NCBI GenBank assembly: GCA_964634005.1
Contig: CAZWKQ010000006.1
Location: forward strand, 62,001 to 126,000
Reading direction: 5' to 3'
From: CAZWKQ01 sp964634005
GTDB taxonomy: Bacteria > Bacteroidota > Bacteroidia > Bacteroidales > JACABE01
DNA length: 64,000 nucleotides
Numbering within the stretch: the first letter of the stretch is position 1; each line of letters opens with the position of its first letter. The notes beneath the pieces were generated by a model. That model saw only the letters and a list, made by a program, of their open reading frames with translations. It was not told where the DNA came from and ran no database searches. Below are positions 37,292 through 45,808 of the stretch, one piece after another. The position numbers were made by a program, and so were the translations under genes.

Positions 37292-38335
37292 ATGAACTTA
37301 ACAGAAAGAATCGAAATTTTTTCAAAATTATCCGATTTTATCTTAGAAAATACTGTAAAAAAAGATAATGAAAACAGTAATAATATTTTATTAAATGCAA
37401 TTACAGAAGCTTCGTCAAAAAATCCTTGGTTTAGCGAAGACAATATAAAACACGCACTTATATCAATTGCTAATAGCACTACAAATGAAAAAATAAACCG
37501 TTGGGTAAAAAAATATCAGAATATCGAAAGTAAAAGCACACCTGTTAAAGTCGGTATAGTAATGGCAGGAAATATCCCATTAGTGGGTTTTATGGATTTT
37601 TTCTATGTTATTATGTCAGGGAATAAGGCATTAATAAAGCTATCGAGTGATGATAATATTTTAATTCCGGCTTTAATAGAGGTTTTAAAAAATATAAATC
37701 CTAAAATTACCGATTTTACCGAAATAATGAAAGATAAGTTGAGTGGATTTGAGGCTGTAATTGCTACCGGCAGTAATAATACATCGAGATATTTTGAATA
37801 TTATTTTGGCAAATATCCCAATATAATCCGAAAAAACAGGAACAGCATTGCGGTTTTGAACGGAAATGAGACATTTGAACAATTATCGGAACTTTCAAAC
37901 GATATAACTGACTATTATGGTTTAGGATGTAGAAATGTTTCCAAAATATTTGTACCTGTTTCCTATAATTTCGACCTTCTTACAAAAGCATTGAAACAAA
38001 AAAATAATATACTTGATTTTCATAAATATAGGAATAACTATGATTATCAAAAGTCAATATTGATTATAAATCGCACCCCATTTATTGATTGTGAAAGTGT
38101 TTTACTAACGAGAAACTTAAGTTTATCCTCACCTATTGCCGTCGTTTATTATGATTTCTATGATAAAATTGATGAAATTATTAATTACACTAAGTCTAAT
38201 GAAAGCGAAATACAATGTATTGTAAGTAAATTTCTAAATATCGAAAATGTTGTATCTTTTGGCAAAACCCAAAGCCCTGAGTTGGCTGACTATGCCGATA
38301 ACGTTGATGTAATGAATTTTTTGCTGAACCTATAA
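37292..38335 (+). CDS. LuxC-like acyl-CoA reductase
   Basis: LuxC-family enzymes reduce an acyl-CoA or acyl-protein thioester to an aldehyde. The 347-residue protein has the family's aldehyde-dehydrogenase-like nucleotide region (VGIVMAGNIPLVGFMDFFYV), a VIATGSNNTSRYFEYYFGKY segment and the catalytic Cys in YYGLGCRNVSKIFVP. No LuxD, LuxE or luciferase gene is nearby. Orphan LuxC homologues of this size are frequent in Bacteroidota and their substrate is not established. The gene ends 1 bp from the convergent muramidase gene. Confidence 0.85.
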   Translation: MNLTERIEIFSKLSDFILENTVKKDNENSNNILLNAITEASSKNPWFSEDNIKHALISIANSTTNEKINRWVKKYQNIESKSTPVKVGIVMAGNIPLVGFMDFFYVIMSGNKALIKLSSDDNILIPALIEVLKNINPKITDFTEIMKDKLSGFEAVIATGSNNTSRYFEYYFGKYPNIIRKNRNSIAVLNGNETFEQLSELSNDITDYYGLGCRNVSKIFVPVSYNFDLLTKALKQKNNILDFHKYRNNYDYQKSILIINRTPFIDCESVLLTRNLSLSSPIAVVYYDFYDKIDEIINYTKSNESEIQCIVSKFLNIENVVSFGKTQSPELADYADNVDVMNFLLNL

Positions 38336-38336
38336 A

Positions 38337-39551
38337 TTAATCTTCAAAATCAATATAAAGAAGATATTTTTTTCTGATTTTTTTAAATTTCGATAAATCG
38401 TTTTTCCAACTTTCTCTTATTTCAGTTTCATTTTTGCCTGCAATTATTTGCTTTCTCAACGAATCGCCACCTGCAAGTTTATCGAAAAAATAATTAAAGA
38501 AATTGGTTTTTGATGACAAACGTTTATATAAATCAAGAAGCCAATAAATATTTATTTGTTTTTCAAATCTTTGAAAAAGCACTGAATATTCGGATAAGTC
38601 ATAACCATAACAAACTTGATTTAAATGTGGCGGATTTTCGCTCATCCCCTTAATTGATTGAGGAGTAAATGAATATTCTGCTCCTTCTAACTTTGGATGT
38701 CCAATTACTTGAAACGGTTTTGAAGTCCCCCTTCCAATGCTTATATCTGTCCCCTCAAATAAACACAATGAAGGATATAAATAAACAGCATTCATATTAA
38801 CAAGATTTGGCGAAGGTTTTACAGGTAAAATATAGTAATAAGTGTGATTATAATTATCAACAGTAATAATATGTAACTTACAACTAACATTGTTTTTAAG
38901 CCATTTCTCGCCGTTTATCATTTGAGCATATTCGGCAATCGTCATTCCATGAACAATAGGAACAGGATGCATACCTACAAAAGATGAAAATGCAGGATCC
39001 AACACAGGCCCATCGACAAAATACCCCAAAGGATTTGGCCTGTCTAAAATTACCAAAGGAATGTTATTTTCGGCACATGCCTCCATAACATAGTGAAGTG
39101 TAGATATATATGTATAAAAGCGAACTCCAACATCCTGAATGTCAAAAACAATAATATCAACATTTTTCAAATCGGCATTAGTAGGTTTTTTATTTTTCCC
39201 GTAAAGTGAAATTATTTGTAAGCCGGTTTTTTCGTCAATAGAAGCATTAACAGTCACTCCGGCTTCTGCTTCTCCTCTGAATCCATGTTCTGGGCAGAAT
39301 ATCTTAACGATGTTAACATTCAATTTCAACAAACTATCTACTAAATGGGTATTACCGATAATAGAAGTCTGATTTGCTACCAGAGCCACTCGCTTCCCCT
39401 TTAATAAACCTAAATATAAATTGGTTCTATCAGCCCCTGTCTGAACATCATTTCTGGTTACTATTTTGTATAATACGTTATCCTGTGAAATCGCTTCTAA
39501 GCTAAAAATTATTTTTAAAAATATTAAAATGAGCAAATTATTGATTTTCAT
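38337..39551 (-). CDS. NamZ-type exo-beta-N-acetylmuramidase (DUF1343/YbbC family)
   Basis: Start at ATG 39551 gives a signal peptide (MKINNLLILIFLKIIFSLEA, then ISQ); a longer frame from 39611 is unlikely. The family signature is present throughout: LLKGKRVALVANQTSIIG, CPEHGFRGEAEAGVTV, IVFDIQDVGVRFYTYISTL, LDRPNPLG and GTDISIGRGTSKPFQVIGHP. NamZ removes N-acetylmuramic acid from the non-reducing end of peptidoglycan fragments, so a periplasmic role in wall recycling is likely. Length (~404 aa) is normal. Confidence 0.9.
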   Translation of the reverse strand: MKINNLLILIFLKIIFSLEAISQDNVLYKIVTRNDVQTGADRTNLYLGLLKGKRVALVANQTSIIGNTHLVDSLLKLNVNIVKIFCPEHGFRGEAEAGVTVNASIDEKTGLQIISLYGKNKKPTNADLKNVDIIVFDIQDVGVRFYTYISTLHYVMEACAENNIPLVILDRPNPLGYFVDGPVLDPAFSSFVGMHPVPIVHGMTIAEYAQMINGEKWLKNNVSCKLHIITVDNYNHTYYYILPVKPSPNLVNMNAVYLYPSLCLFEGTDISIGRGTSKPFQVIGHPKLEGAEYSFTPQSIKGMSENPPHLNQVCYGYDLSEYSVLFQRFEKQINIYWLLDLYKRLSSKTNFFNYFFDKLAGGDSLRKQIIAGKNETEIRESWKNDLSKFKKIRKKYLLYIDFED

Positions 39552-39689
39552 CTTTTGATTTTTTAAAAAATTAGAAAAGGATAAAAAAGCACAATTATTA
39601 TATTTTTTCATTTATCTTAACACACTTTAACAATGTAAGAGGCAAAAAAATAATAAATTTGCTAAAAATTAAAACAAAAATATATAAAA

Positions 39690-41153
39690 ATGAGCAACGA
39701 GATAAAAAAATTAGAACCGAATGCTGTTTGGAAGCATTTTTACAATTTAACACAAATACCAAGACCATCGAAGTTTGAACAAAAGTGTATTGAATATATG
39801 AAAAATTTCGGAGAGAGTCTTGGTTTGGAAACTATAGTAGACCCTGTAGGTAATGTAATAATAAGAAAACCTGCTACTCCCGGAATGGAGAATCGCAAAG
39901 GAGTTATACTTCAAGCACATCTTGATATGGTTCCTCAAAAAAATAGCGATAAAGTCCACGATTTTGAAAAGGACCCGATTGAAACGATAATTGACGGTGA
40001 ATGGGTCAGAGCAAACGGTACTACTTTAGGAGCCGATAATGGCATGGGAGTTGCTGCTGCTATGGCAATTCTCGAATCTAAAGACATTCAACACGGAATG
40101 ATTGAAGCTTTGTTTACAATAGATGAAGAAACCGGAATGACAGGTGCTTTCGGATTACAACCGGGATATCTTAAAGGAGATATTTTGTTGAACCTTGACT
40201 CTGAAGACGAAGGCGAACTTTACATTGGGTGTGCAGGCGGAACTAATGCAAATGCTGATTTTAAATATAAAGAAACAGATGTTCCTCAAGACTATTTGGC
40301 TTATAAACTAAGTGTTACAGGGTTAAAAGGAGGACATTCTGGTGTTGATATCCATTTAGGCAGAGGAAATGCCAATAAAATAATAAACAGGTTTCTAAAA
40401 AACACTTCTACCCTATTTAATGTAAGAATATCGAAACTTAACGGTGGCAGCCTCAGAAATGCAATACCAAGAGAAGCATTTGCCGATATAGTTTTACCTT
40501 CACAGTATAAAAACGAATTCGAAAACTATTTAAAGGAATTCGAATCAATAGTTAAAAAAGAACTTTCTGCCGTAGAACCTGACCTTAAGATTGAAGCTGT
40601 TTCAATTGACTTACCATCAAAAATTATGGATGAGAAAGATCAAATGACTTTTATAAATGCAATTTATGCCTGCCCTAACGGAGTTATCAGAATGAGTAAC
40701 GAAATGGAAGGCTTGGTTGAAACGTCGAATAATTTGGCAATAATAACAATAGAAAACGGAATGGCTACAGCAATGTGTCTGTTGCGTAGTTCTGTCGACA
40801 GTGCTAAATTAGATTTGGAGAGCCAAATTGAATCTGTTTTCAAGCTCGCAGGAGCTGAAATTAGTTTTTCAGGGCAATATCCGGGATGGAAACCAAACCC
40901 TAAATCTCCTATTTTACAAAAAATGCTGGAAATTTATAACAATAAATTCGGTAAAACTCCAAAGATTTTTGCAATTCATGCAGGTTTGGAATGTGGGTTA
41001 TTAGGAGGAGTTTATCCAAACTGGGATATGATTTCATTTGGACCAACTATTCGTTTCCCACATTCTCCTGATGAAAAAGTTCATATCGAAAGTGTTAAAA
41101 AATTCTGGGAATTTCTTGTAGAAACACTTAAAAATATACCATTAAAAAATTAA
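39690..41153 (+). CDS. pepD: Cytosol non-specific (aminoacyl-histidine) dipeptidase, M20 family
   Basis: The 487-residue metallopeptidase hydrolyses dipeptides, including Xaa-His. Two-zinc site motifs are visible: VILQAHLDMVPQ (first metal His-x-Asp), GTTLGADNGMGVAAAM, the catalytic ALFTIDEETGMTGA and LNLDSEDEGELYIGCAGG, plus the C-terminal HAGLECGLLGG. Length and motif order match PepD of E. coli and Bacteroidota. A possible -7 element (TAAATTTG, 39654-39661) lies upstream, and a strong terminator follows. Confidence 0.95.
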   Translation: MSNEIKKLEPNAVWKHFYNLTQIPRPSKFEQKCIEYMKNFGESLGLETIVDPVGNVIIRKPATPGMENRKGVILQAHLDMVPQKNSDKVHDFEKDPIETIIDGEWVRANGTTLGADNGMGVAAAMAILESKDIQHGMIEALFTIDEETGMTGAFGLQPGYLKGDILLNLDSEDEGELYIGCAGGTNANADFKYKETDVPQDYLAYKLSVTGLKGGHSGVDIHLGRGNANKIINRFLKNTSTLFNVRISKLNGGSLRNAIPREAFADIVLPSQYKNEFENYLKEFESIVKKELSAVEPDLKIEAVSIDLPSKIMDEKDQMTFINAIYACPNGVIRMSNEMEGLVETSNNLAIITIENGMATAMCLLRSSVDSAKLDLESQIESVFKLAGAEISFSGQYPGWKPNPKSPILQKMLEIYNNKFGKTPKIFAIHAGLECGLLGGVYPNWDMISFGPTIRFPHSPDEKVHIESVKKFWEFLVETLKNIPLKN

Positions 41154-41177
41154 TTCATTCAAAATCGAAAATTCATT

Positions 41178-41221
41178 AAATTGCAAGGCATTATTTTATT
41201 ATTGCCTTGCAATTTTTTTTT
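41178..41221 (+). terminator. Intrinsic terminator after pepD
   Basis: A 13-bp stem (AAATTGCAAGGCA at 41178-41190 with its complement at 41203-41215) with a 12-nt loop leads into a run of T residues to 41221. It is a classic rho-independent terminator on the plus strand. Confidence 0.88.
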
Positions 41222-41330
41222 AAGATTATTTAATTCTTACTTAAAAATAATCATTTTCACTAAATAATTTAACAATTTCCAATAACATAAACCGATATTT
41301 TTTAGAATTTTTAAATTCTATATTTTTTTG

Positions 41331-41338
41331 TACATTTG
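41331..41338 (+). promoter_or_regulatory. Candidate -7 element of the etf operon
   Basis: TACATTTG fits TAnnTTTG exactly and lies 39 bp before the etfB start. The -33 region is T-rich but lacks a clear TTG. It is the best promoter candidate between the pepD terminator and etfB. Confidence 0.5.
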
Positions 41339-41377
41339 CAAACTTTAAGTTTGTATTATAAACTATTAACTATTTGT

Positions 41378-42250
41378 ATGACATTCAGAATAATTGTATT
41401 AGCTAAACAAGTTCCTGACACCAGAAACGTCGGGAAAGACGCAATGAAAGCAGACGGAACAGTAAACCGTGCAGCATTACCGGCAATTTTTAATCCCGAA
41501 GATTTGAATGCATTAGAAATGGCATTGGAAATAAAATCAAAGGTTAAAAATGCAGAAGTAATAGTACTTACAATGGGACCATCACGAGCAGCAGAAATAA
41601 TAAGAGAGTCAATATATCGTGGTGCCGATAAAGGATATTTAATAACTGACAGGAAATTTGCCGGTTCCGATACTTTAGCTACTTCTTACGCAATTTCCCT
41701 TGCAGTTAAAAAACTATCACCATATAATATTGTTATTTCAGGCAGACAAGCAATAGACGGAGATACTGCACAGGTAGGACCTCAAACGGCTGAAAAGCTC
41801 GATATTCCACAAATTACTTATGCCGAAGAATTAGTAGATGTAACCGAAAACTATATTACTGTGAAACGCAGGATTGAAAGAGGTGTTGAAACTGTAAAAT
41901 CGCCACTTCCGGCATTAATTACCGTTCATAGTTCAGCACCCGAATGCCGTCCTCGTAATGCAAAATTGCTTATGAAATTTAAACATGCACGAACTATTAC
42001 AGAACTTCAGGAAGAATCAAGAGATTATACAGAAATGTACAACAAAAGACCTTATCTTCAAATAGATGAATGGACTGTAGCTGACCTGAATGCTGATGTT
42101 GAACTTCTCGGACTTTCTGGTTCGCCCACAAAGGTTAAGAAAATTGAAAACGTCGTTTTGCAGCAAAAAGAAACAGTTCTACTATCAGACTCTGATAGTG
42201 ATATAAAAAGCATGATGAAAGATCTTATTGATGCTCATATTTTAGGATAA
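41378..42250 (+). CDS. etfB: Electron transfer flavoprotein, beta subunit
   Basis: EtfB pairs with EtfA to carry electrons from acyl-CoA dehydrogenases. The ATG at 41378 (MTFRIIVLAKQVPDTRNVG) is the natural start; the TTG at 41336 overlaps the promoter. Family motifs are FNPEDLNALEMALEIK, VLTMGPSRAAEIIRE, the AMP/FAD-contacting SGRQAIDGDTAQVGPQTAE and the signature VKRRIERGVETVKSPLPALI. Length (290 aa) is somewhat above the classical EtfB (~255). Whether this pair performs flavin-based bifurcation cannot be settled by eye. Confidence 0.93.
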   Translation: MTFRIIVLAKQVPDTRNVGKDAMKADGTVNRAALPAIFNPEDLNALEMALEIKSKVKNAEVIVLTMGPSRAAEIIRESIYRGADKGYLITDRKFAGSDTLATSYAISLAVKKLSPYNIVISGRQAIDGDTAQVGPQTAEKLDIPQITYAEELVDVTENYITVKRRIERGVETVKSPLPALITVHSSAPECRPRNAKLLMKFKHARTITELQEESRDYTEMYNKRPYLQIDEWTVADLNADVELLGLSGSPTKVKKIENVVLQQKETVLLSDSDSDIKSMMKDLIDAHILG

Positions 42251-42297
42251 ATTGCTCGATTTTTATTAATTTTAATAAACAGGAAAATCAAAATTAA

Positions 42298-43320
42298 ATG
42301 AATAATATTTTTGTATATTGCGAAGTAAACGAAGAAGGACAAGTAATTGATGTAAGTCTCGAACTACTATCGAAAGGTAAAAAGTTGGCTAACCAGTTGG
42401 GTGTTAAGCTTGAAGCAGTTGTTATTGGTAATAATATTCCCGATATAGGTTTACAATTGTTTCAATATGGTGTTGACGTAATTCATTTAGCAGAAAACGA
42501 AAGATTTTTACCTTATACTACATTGCCTCATGCATCAATAGTTGTAGAACTATTTAAAGAAGAAAAACCAGAGATTGCTTTATTTGGGGCAACTTCCGTA
42601 GGAAGAGACCTTGCTCCTCGTGTAGCTTCGGCATTAAAATGCGGATTGACTGCCGATTGCACAAGTCTTGAAATTGGAGACCATACCGAGAACCGTACAC
42701 AAAAGGAATACAAAAACTTGCTATATCAAATAAGACCTGCTTTCGGAGGAAATATAATAGCCACAATTATCAATCCCGATACACGTCCTCAAATGGCTAC
42801 AGTAAGAGAAGGAGTTATGAAAAAAGAAATTTTCTCTTCTTCTTATACCGGAGAAATAAAAAACATACCTTATGAAAAATATGTAAAAGAAGACGACTTT
42901 CTTGTAGAAATAATTGAAAGGCATGTCGAAAAACAAAAAATAAATATTAAGGGAGCGCAGATTATTATTTCGGGAGGTTATGGAGTAGGAAGTAAAGAGA
43001 ATTTCGATAAACTATTTGAACTTGCCGAAGTTATAGGCGGAGAAGTTGGAGCTTCAAGAGCTGCCGTAGATGCCGGATGGGTTGATCATGCAAGGCAAAT
43101 AGGACAAACAGGAATTACTGTCCGCCCAAAATTATACATAGCATGCGGTATTTCCGGTGCTGTGCAGCATAGAGCAGGTATGGATCAAAGTGCTAAAATA
43201 ATTTCTATTAATAACGACCCCAAAGCTCCTATCAATAATATTGCTGATTATACTATTATTGGCAATGTGGGTGATGTTATCCCAAAAATGATTAAGTATT
43301 ACAAAGAACTCTCAAAATAA
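42298..43320 (+). CDS. etfA: Electron transfer flavoprotein, alpha subunit
   Basis: The 340-residue protein has an N-terminal alpha/beta domain (FGATSVGRDLAPRVASAL, GLTADCTSLEI) and the C-terminal FAD domain with the Etf-alpha signature: VGASRAAVDAGWVDHARQIG, then LYIACGISGAVQHRAGM and IISINNDPKAPINNIADYTI. It binds the electron-transferring FAD. The gene lies between etfB and an acyl-CoA dehydrogenase, forming a complete electron-transfer unit. Confidence 0.95.
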   Translation: MNNIFVYCEVNEEGQVIDVSLELLSKGKKLANQLGVKLEAVVIGNNIPDIGLQLFQYGVDVIHLAENERFLPYTTLPHASIVVELFKEEKPEIALFGATSVGRDLAPRVASALKCGLTADCTSLEIGDHTENRTQKEYKNLLYQIRPAFGGNIIATIINPDTRPQMATVREGVMKKEIFSSSYTGEIKNIPYEKYVKEDDFLVEIIERHVEKQKINIKGAQIIISGGYGVGSKENFDKLFELAEVIGGEVGASRAAVDAGWVDHARQIGQTGITVRPKLYIACGISGAVQHRAGMDQSAKIISINNDPKAPINNIADYTIIGNVGDVIPKMIKYYKELSK

Positions 43321-43331
43321 ACAGGAAAATC

Positions 43332-45044
43332 ATGGCAAACTTTTATACCGATAACGAAAATTTAAAATTTCACTTATTCCATCCTGTGATGGAAAAAATT
43401 GTAAGGCTAAAAGAAAACAACTACGCCGATAAAGATAAATACGATTACGCTCCATTCGACTTTGAGGACGCTATGGAAAATTACGATAAAATTCTTGAAA
43501 TAATCGGCGAAATTACAGGAAATATCATTGCTGAAAATGCTGAATCTGTTGACCATGATGGTCCTCAACTTATAAATAATGAAGTAAAATATGCCGAAGG
43601 AACTCAAAAAAATTACAAAGCTCTCGTTGACGCAGGTCTTATAGGGATGTCATTACCCCGTAAGTATGGCGGGCTTAACTTTTCAATAGTTCCTTATGTA
43701 ATGTCAGCTGAAATTGTTGCAAGAGGCGATGCCGGCTTTGCCAATATATGGGGGTTGCAAGATTGTGCAGAAACTATTCATGAATTTGCTTCTGATGAAA
43801 TAAAAGATGAATTTCTCCCACGTTTCAACAAAGAAGGAGCAACAGCAGCAATGGATCTTACTGAACCTGATGCCGGTTCTGATTTACAATCAGTTCAACT
43901 TAAAGCAACTTATGACGAAATATCAGGAACATGGAGATTAAACGGTGTAAAACGCTTTATTACCAACGGTGACGCCGATATTTCACTTGTTTTGGCACGT
44001 TCCGAAGAAGGCACTACCGATGCTCGCGGTCTTTCCCTCTTTGTTTACGACAGAAAAGATAAAGCTGTTAAAATTCGCCGTATTGAGAATAAATTAGGTA
44101 TAAAAGGCTCCCCTACTTGCGAATTGGTGTTCAACAATGCACCGGCAAAACTTATAGGCGACAGAAAAATGGGACTTATCAAATATGTTATGTCGCTCAT
44201 GAATTCTGCCCGACTTGGCGTTGGTGCCCAATCTGTTGGTATTGCTGAAGCTGCTTATCGGGAAGCCGAAAAATATGCTATCGAAAGAGAACAATTCGGA
44301 AAACCAATTATTCAATACCCTGCTGTTTACGAAATGTTAACTAATATGAGAGCAAAAATTGATGCTATCAGAACCTTATTATACGAAACAAGCAGATATG
44401 TAGATATTTACAAATCATATAGTTTTATATCCGAAGAAAGAAACCTAACTCCTGAAGAAAGAAACGATTTCAAAAATTGCCAGAAAATAGCTGATGTCCT
44501 AACTCCTATGTTAAAACTATTCTCAAGCGAATATTGCAATCAAATTTCTTACGATTCGTTACAAATACACGGTGGAACAGGCTTTATGAAGGACTTTCCT
44601 ATTGAAAGAATATACCGCGATGCCAGAATTACTACAATTTACGAAGGAACTTCTCAACTTCAGGTTGTTGCTGCCATAAGAGGCGTAGGAAACGGAATGT
44701 ATCTTAAACTTATGAACGATTATGCTCAAGTGAATGTAAAACCTGAATTCGATTTTCTTAAAAATTCGCTTAAAAAGATGACCGACCAGTTTGCAAAAAC
44801 AGTAGAGAAAGTTAATGAAATTCAAAATGCTGAATATTACGACTTTCACTCAAGACGACTGGTAGAAATGGCCGGAAATATTATTATTGGTTATCTTTTA
44901 CTCCTAGATGCTAACAGAAACGAAAAATTCAAAAAATCTGCCGAAATCTTCATTCGTTTAGGAAAAACCGAAAATACTCAGAAAGTAAGCTTTATTAATA
45001 ATTTTGATGAAAAAGAATTAGGAGATTATAAGTTTCAAATATAA
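43332..45044 (+). CDS. Acyl-CoA dehydrogenase
   Basis: The 570-residue flavoenzyme is longer than standard short-chain enzymes (~380) because of an N-terminal ~65-residue extension and a C-terminal helical domain. FAD and substrate motifs are AAMDLTEPDAGSDLQSVQLK, RFITNGDADISLVLARS, EREQFGKPIIQYPAV, LQIHGGTGFMKDFPIERIYR and the catalytic Glu in TIYEGTSQLQ. It should oxidise an acyl-CoA to an enoyl-CoA and pass electrons to EtfAB encoded just upstream (11-bp gap). The acyl chain cannot be inferred. Confidence 0.93.
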   Translation: MANFYTDNENLKFHLFHPVMEKIVRLKENNYADKDKYDYAPFDFEDAMENYDKILEIIGEITGNIIAENAESVDHDGPQLINNEVKYAEGTQKNYKALVDAGLIGMSLPRKYGGLNFSIVPYVMSAEIVARGDAGFANIWGLQDCAETIHEFASDEIKDEFLPRFNKEGATAAMDLTEPDAGSDLQSVQLKATYDEISGTWRLNGVKRFITNGDADISLVLARSEEGTTDARGLSLFVYDRKDKAVKIRRIENKLGIKGSPTCELVFNNAPAKLIGDRKMGLIKYVMSLMNSARLGVGAQSVGIAEAAYREAEKYAIEREQFGKPIIQYPAVYEMLTNMRAKIDAIRTLLYETSRYVDIYKSYSFISEERNLTPEERNDFKNCQKIADVLTPMLKLFSSEYCNQISYDSLQIHGGTGFMKDFPIERIYRDARITTIYEGTSQLQVVAAIRGVGNGMYLKLMNDYAQVNVKPEFDFLKNSLKKMTDQFAKTVEKVNEIQNAEYYDFHSRRLVEMAGNIIIGYLLLLDANRNEKFKKSAEIFIRLGKTENTQKVSFINNFDEKELGDYKFQI

Positions 45045-45063
45045 ATTAACACCCTAAAATAAA

Positions 45064-45741
45064 ATGTTTAAAATATTAAACTTTAAAATAAGAGTTTTTT
45101 TTACAAAGTTAAGATACGGCTCACATAGCCTCGAGTATGTTAACTTATTTAAAAAGAATGACCTACGCTCCCCTTTTGCTCCTTGTGTAAAAGATGAATT
45201 TGTTTTTCATATAATGATGTATTTAAAAAAGAACGAAAATGTAAAAGTTTATAAAACTAAAGAACCAATTCAATTCGGGAACTTTTCGTTCAATACATCA
45301 TACAAGGATTTATTTAAAAATAAAGGAGTCCCTTCATGCTTTAATGCACTAATCTTTAATAATAACGAAATTAATATTTTAGGTTATTCCGATTATTTAC
45401 TGAACAAGAAAATAAAATCGATTTACTACTTTGCCGATAATCATTTTATATTAGGAGAATACGTTTTTACTGAATCTTCTTTAAATGATTCATTTGATAT
45501 TACAAAAATGTTAATCGAAAAATATACAAATGAAAAAGCAGAAAAAATAGATGAATTCTTTATTTCAGGTGAAGATGGAAATTGTATTTATTATATTAAT
45601 AATGGTTTTGAAATTTCGATAAAATACTTCAATTACTCCGATGGTTTTTCTATAAATTTTTATGAAAAAGCTAAAAAAGAAATCTTCCCGGAAACAGAGG
45701 ATATTAAAAGTGCAAAGAATAAATTGAACGAAATGCTCTAA
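45064..45741 (+). CDS. Protein of unknown function
   Basis: The 225-residue soluble protein has no signal peptide, despite a hydrophobic, basic start (MFKILNFKIRVFFTKLRYGS). It is rich in aromatic residues and contains YSDYLLNKKIKSIYYFADNH, FFISGEDGNCIYYINNGFEI and a charged C-terminus. I recognise no family. It follows the acyl-CoA dehydrogenase by 19 bp and ends before a bidirectional terminator, so it is probably the last gene of the etf transcript, but codon use and composition give no clue to role. Confidence 0.6.
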   Translation: MFKILNFKIRVFFTKLRYGSHSLEYVNLFKKNDLRSPFAPCVKDEFVFHIMMYLKKNENVKVYKTKEPIQFGNFSFNTSYKDLFKNKGVPSCFNALIFNNNEINILGYSDYLLNKKIKSIYYFADNHFILGEYVFTESSLNDSFDITKMLIEKYTNEKAEKIDEFFISGEDGNCIYYINNGFEISIKYFNYSDGFSINFYEKAKKEIFPETEDIKSAKNKLNEML

Positions 45742-45771
45742 AATAAAATTTAATTTCGAAATTTAATAAAG

Positions 45772-45805
45772 AAAACGCCCGACTATACTAAAGTCAGGCG
45801 TTTTT
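45772..45805. terminator. Bidirectional intrinsic terminator
   Basis: Stem AAAACGCC-C-GACT (from 45772) pairs with AGTC-A-GGCGTTTT (to ~45804) around a short loop (ATACTAA), with one mismatch. A residues precede it and T residues follow, serving both convergent genes. Confidence 0.88.
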
Positions 45806-45808
45806 CGT

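Noticed and set aside
37292..38335. Bioluminescence (lux) locus
   Set aside because: Only a LuxC-like gene is present, with no luciferase, LuxD or LuxE nearby.
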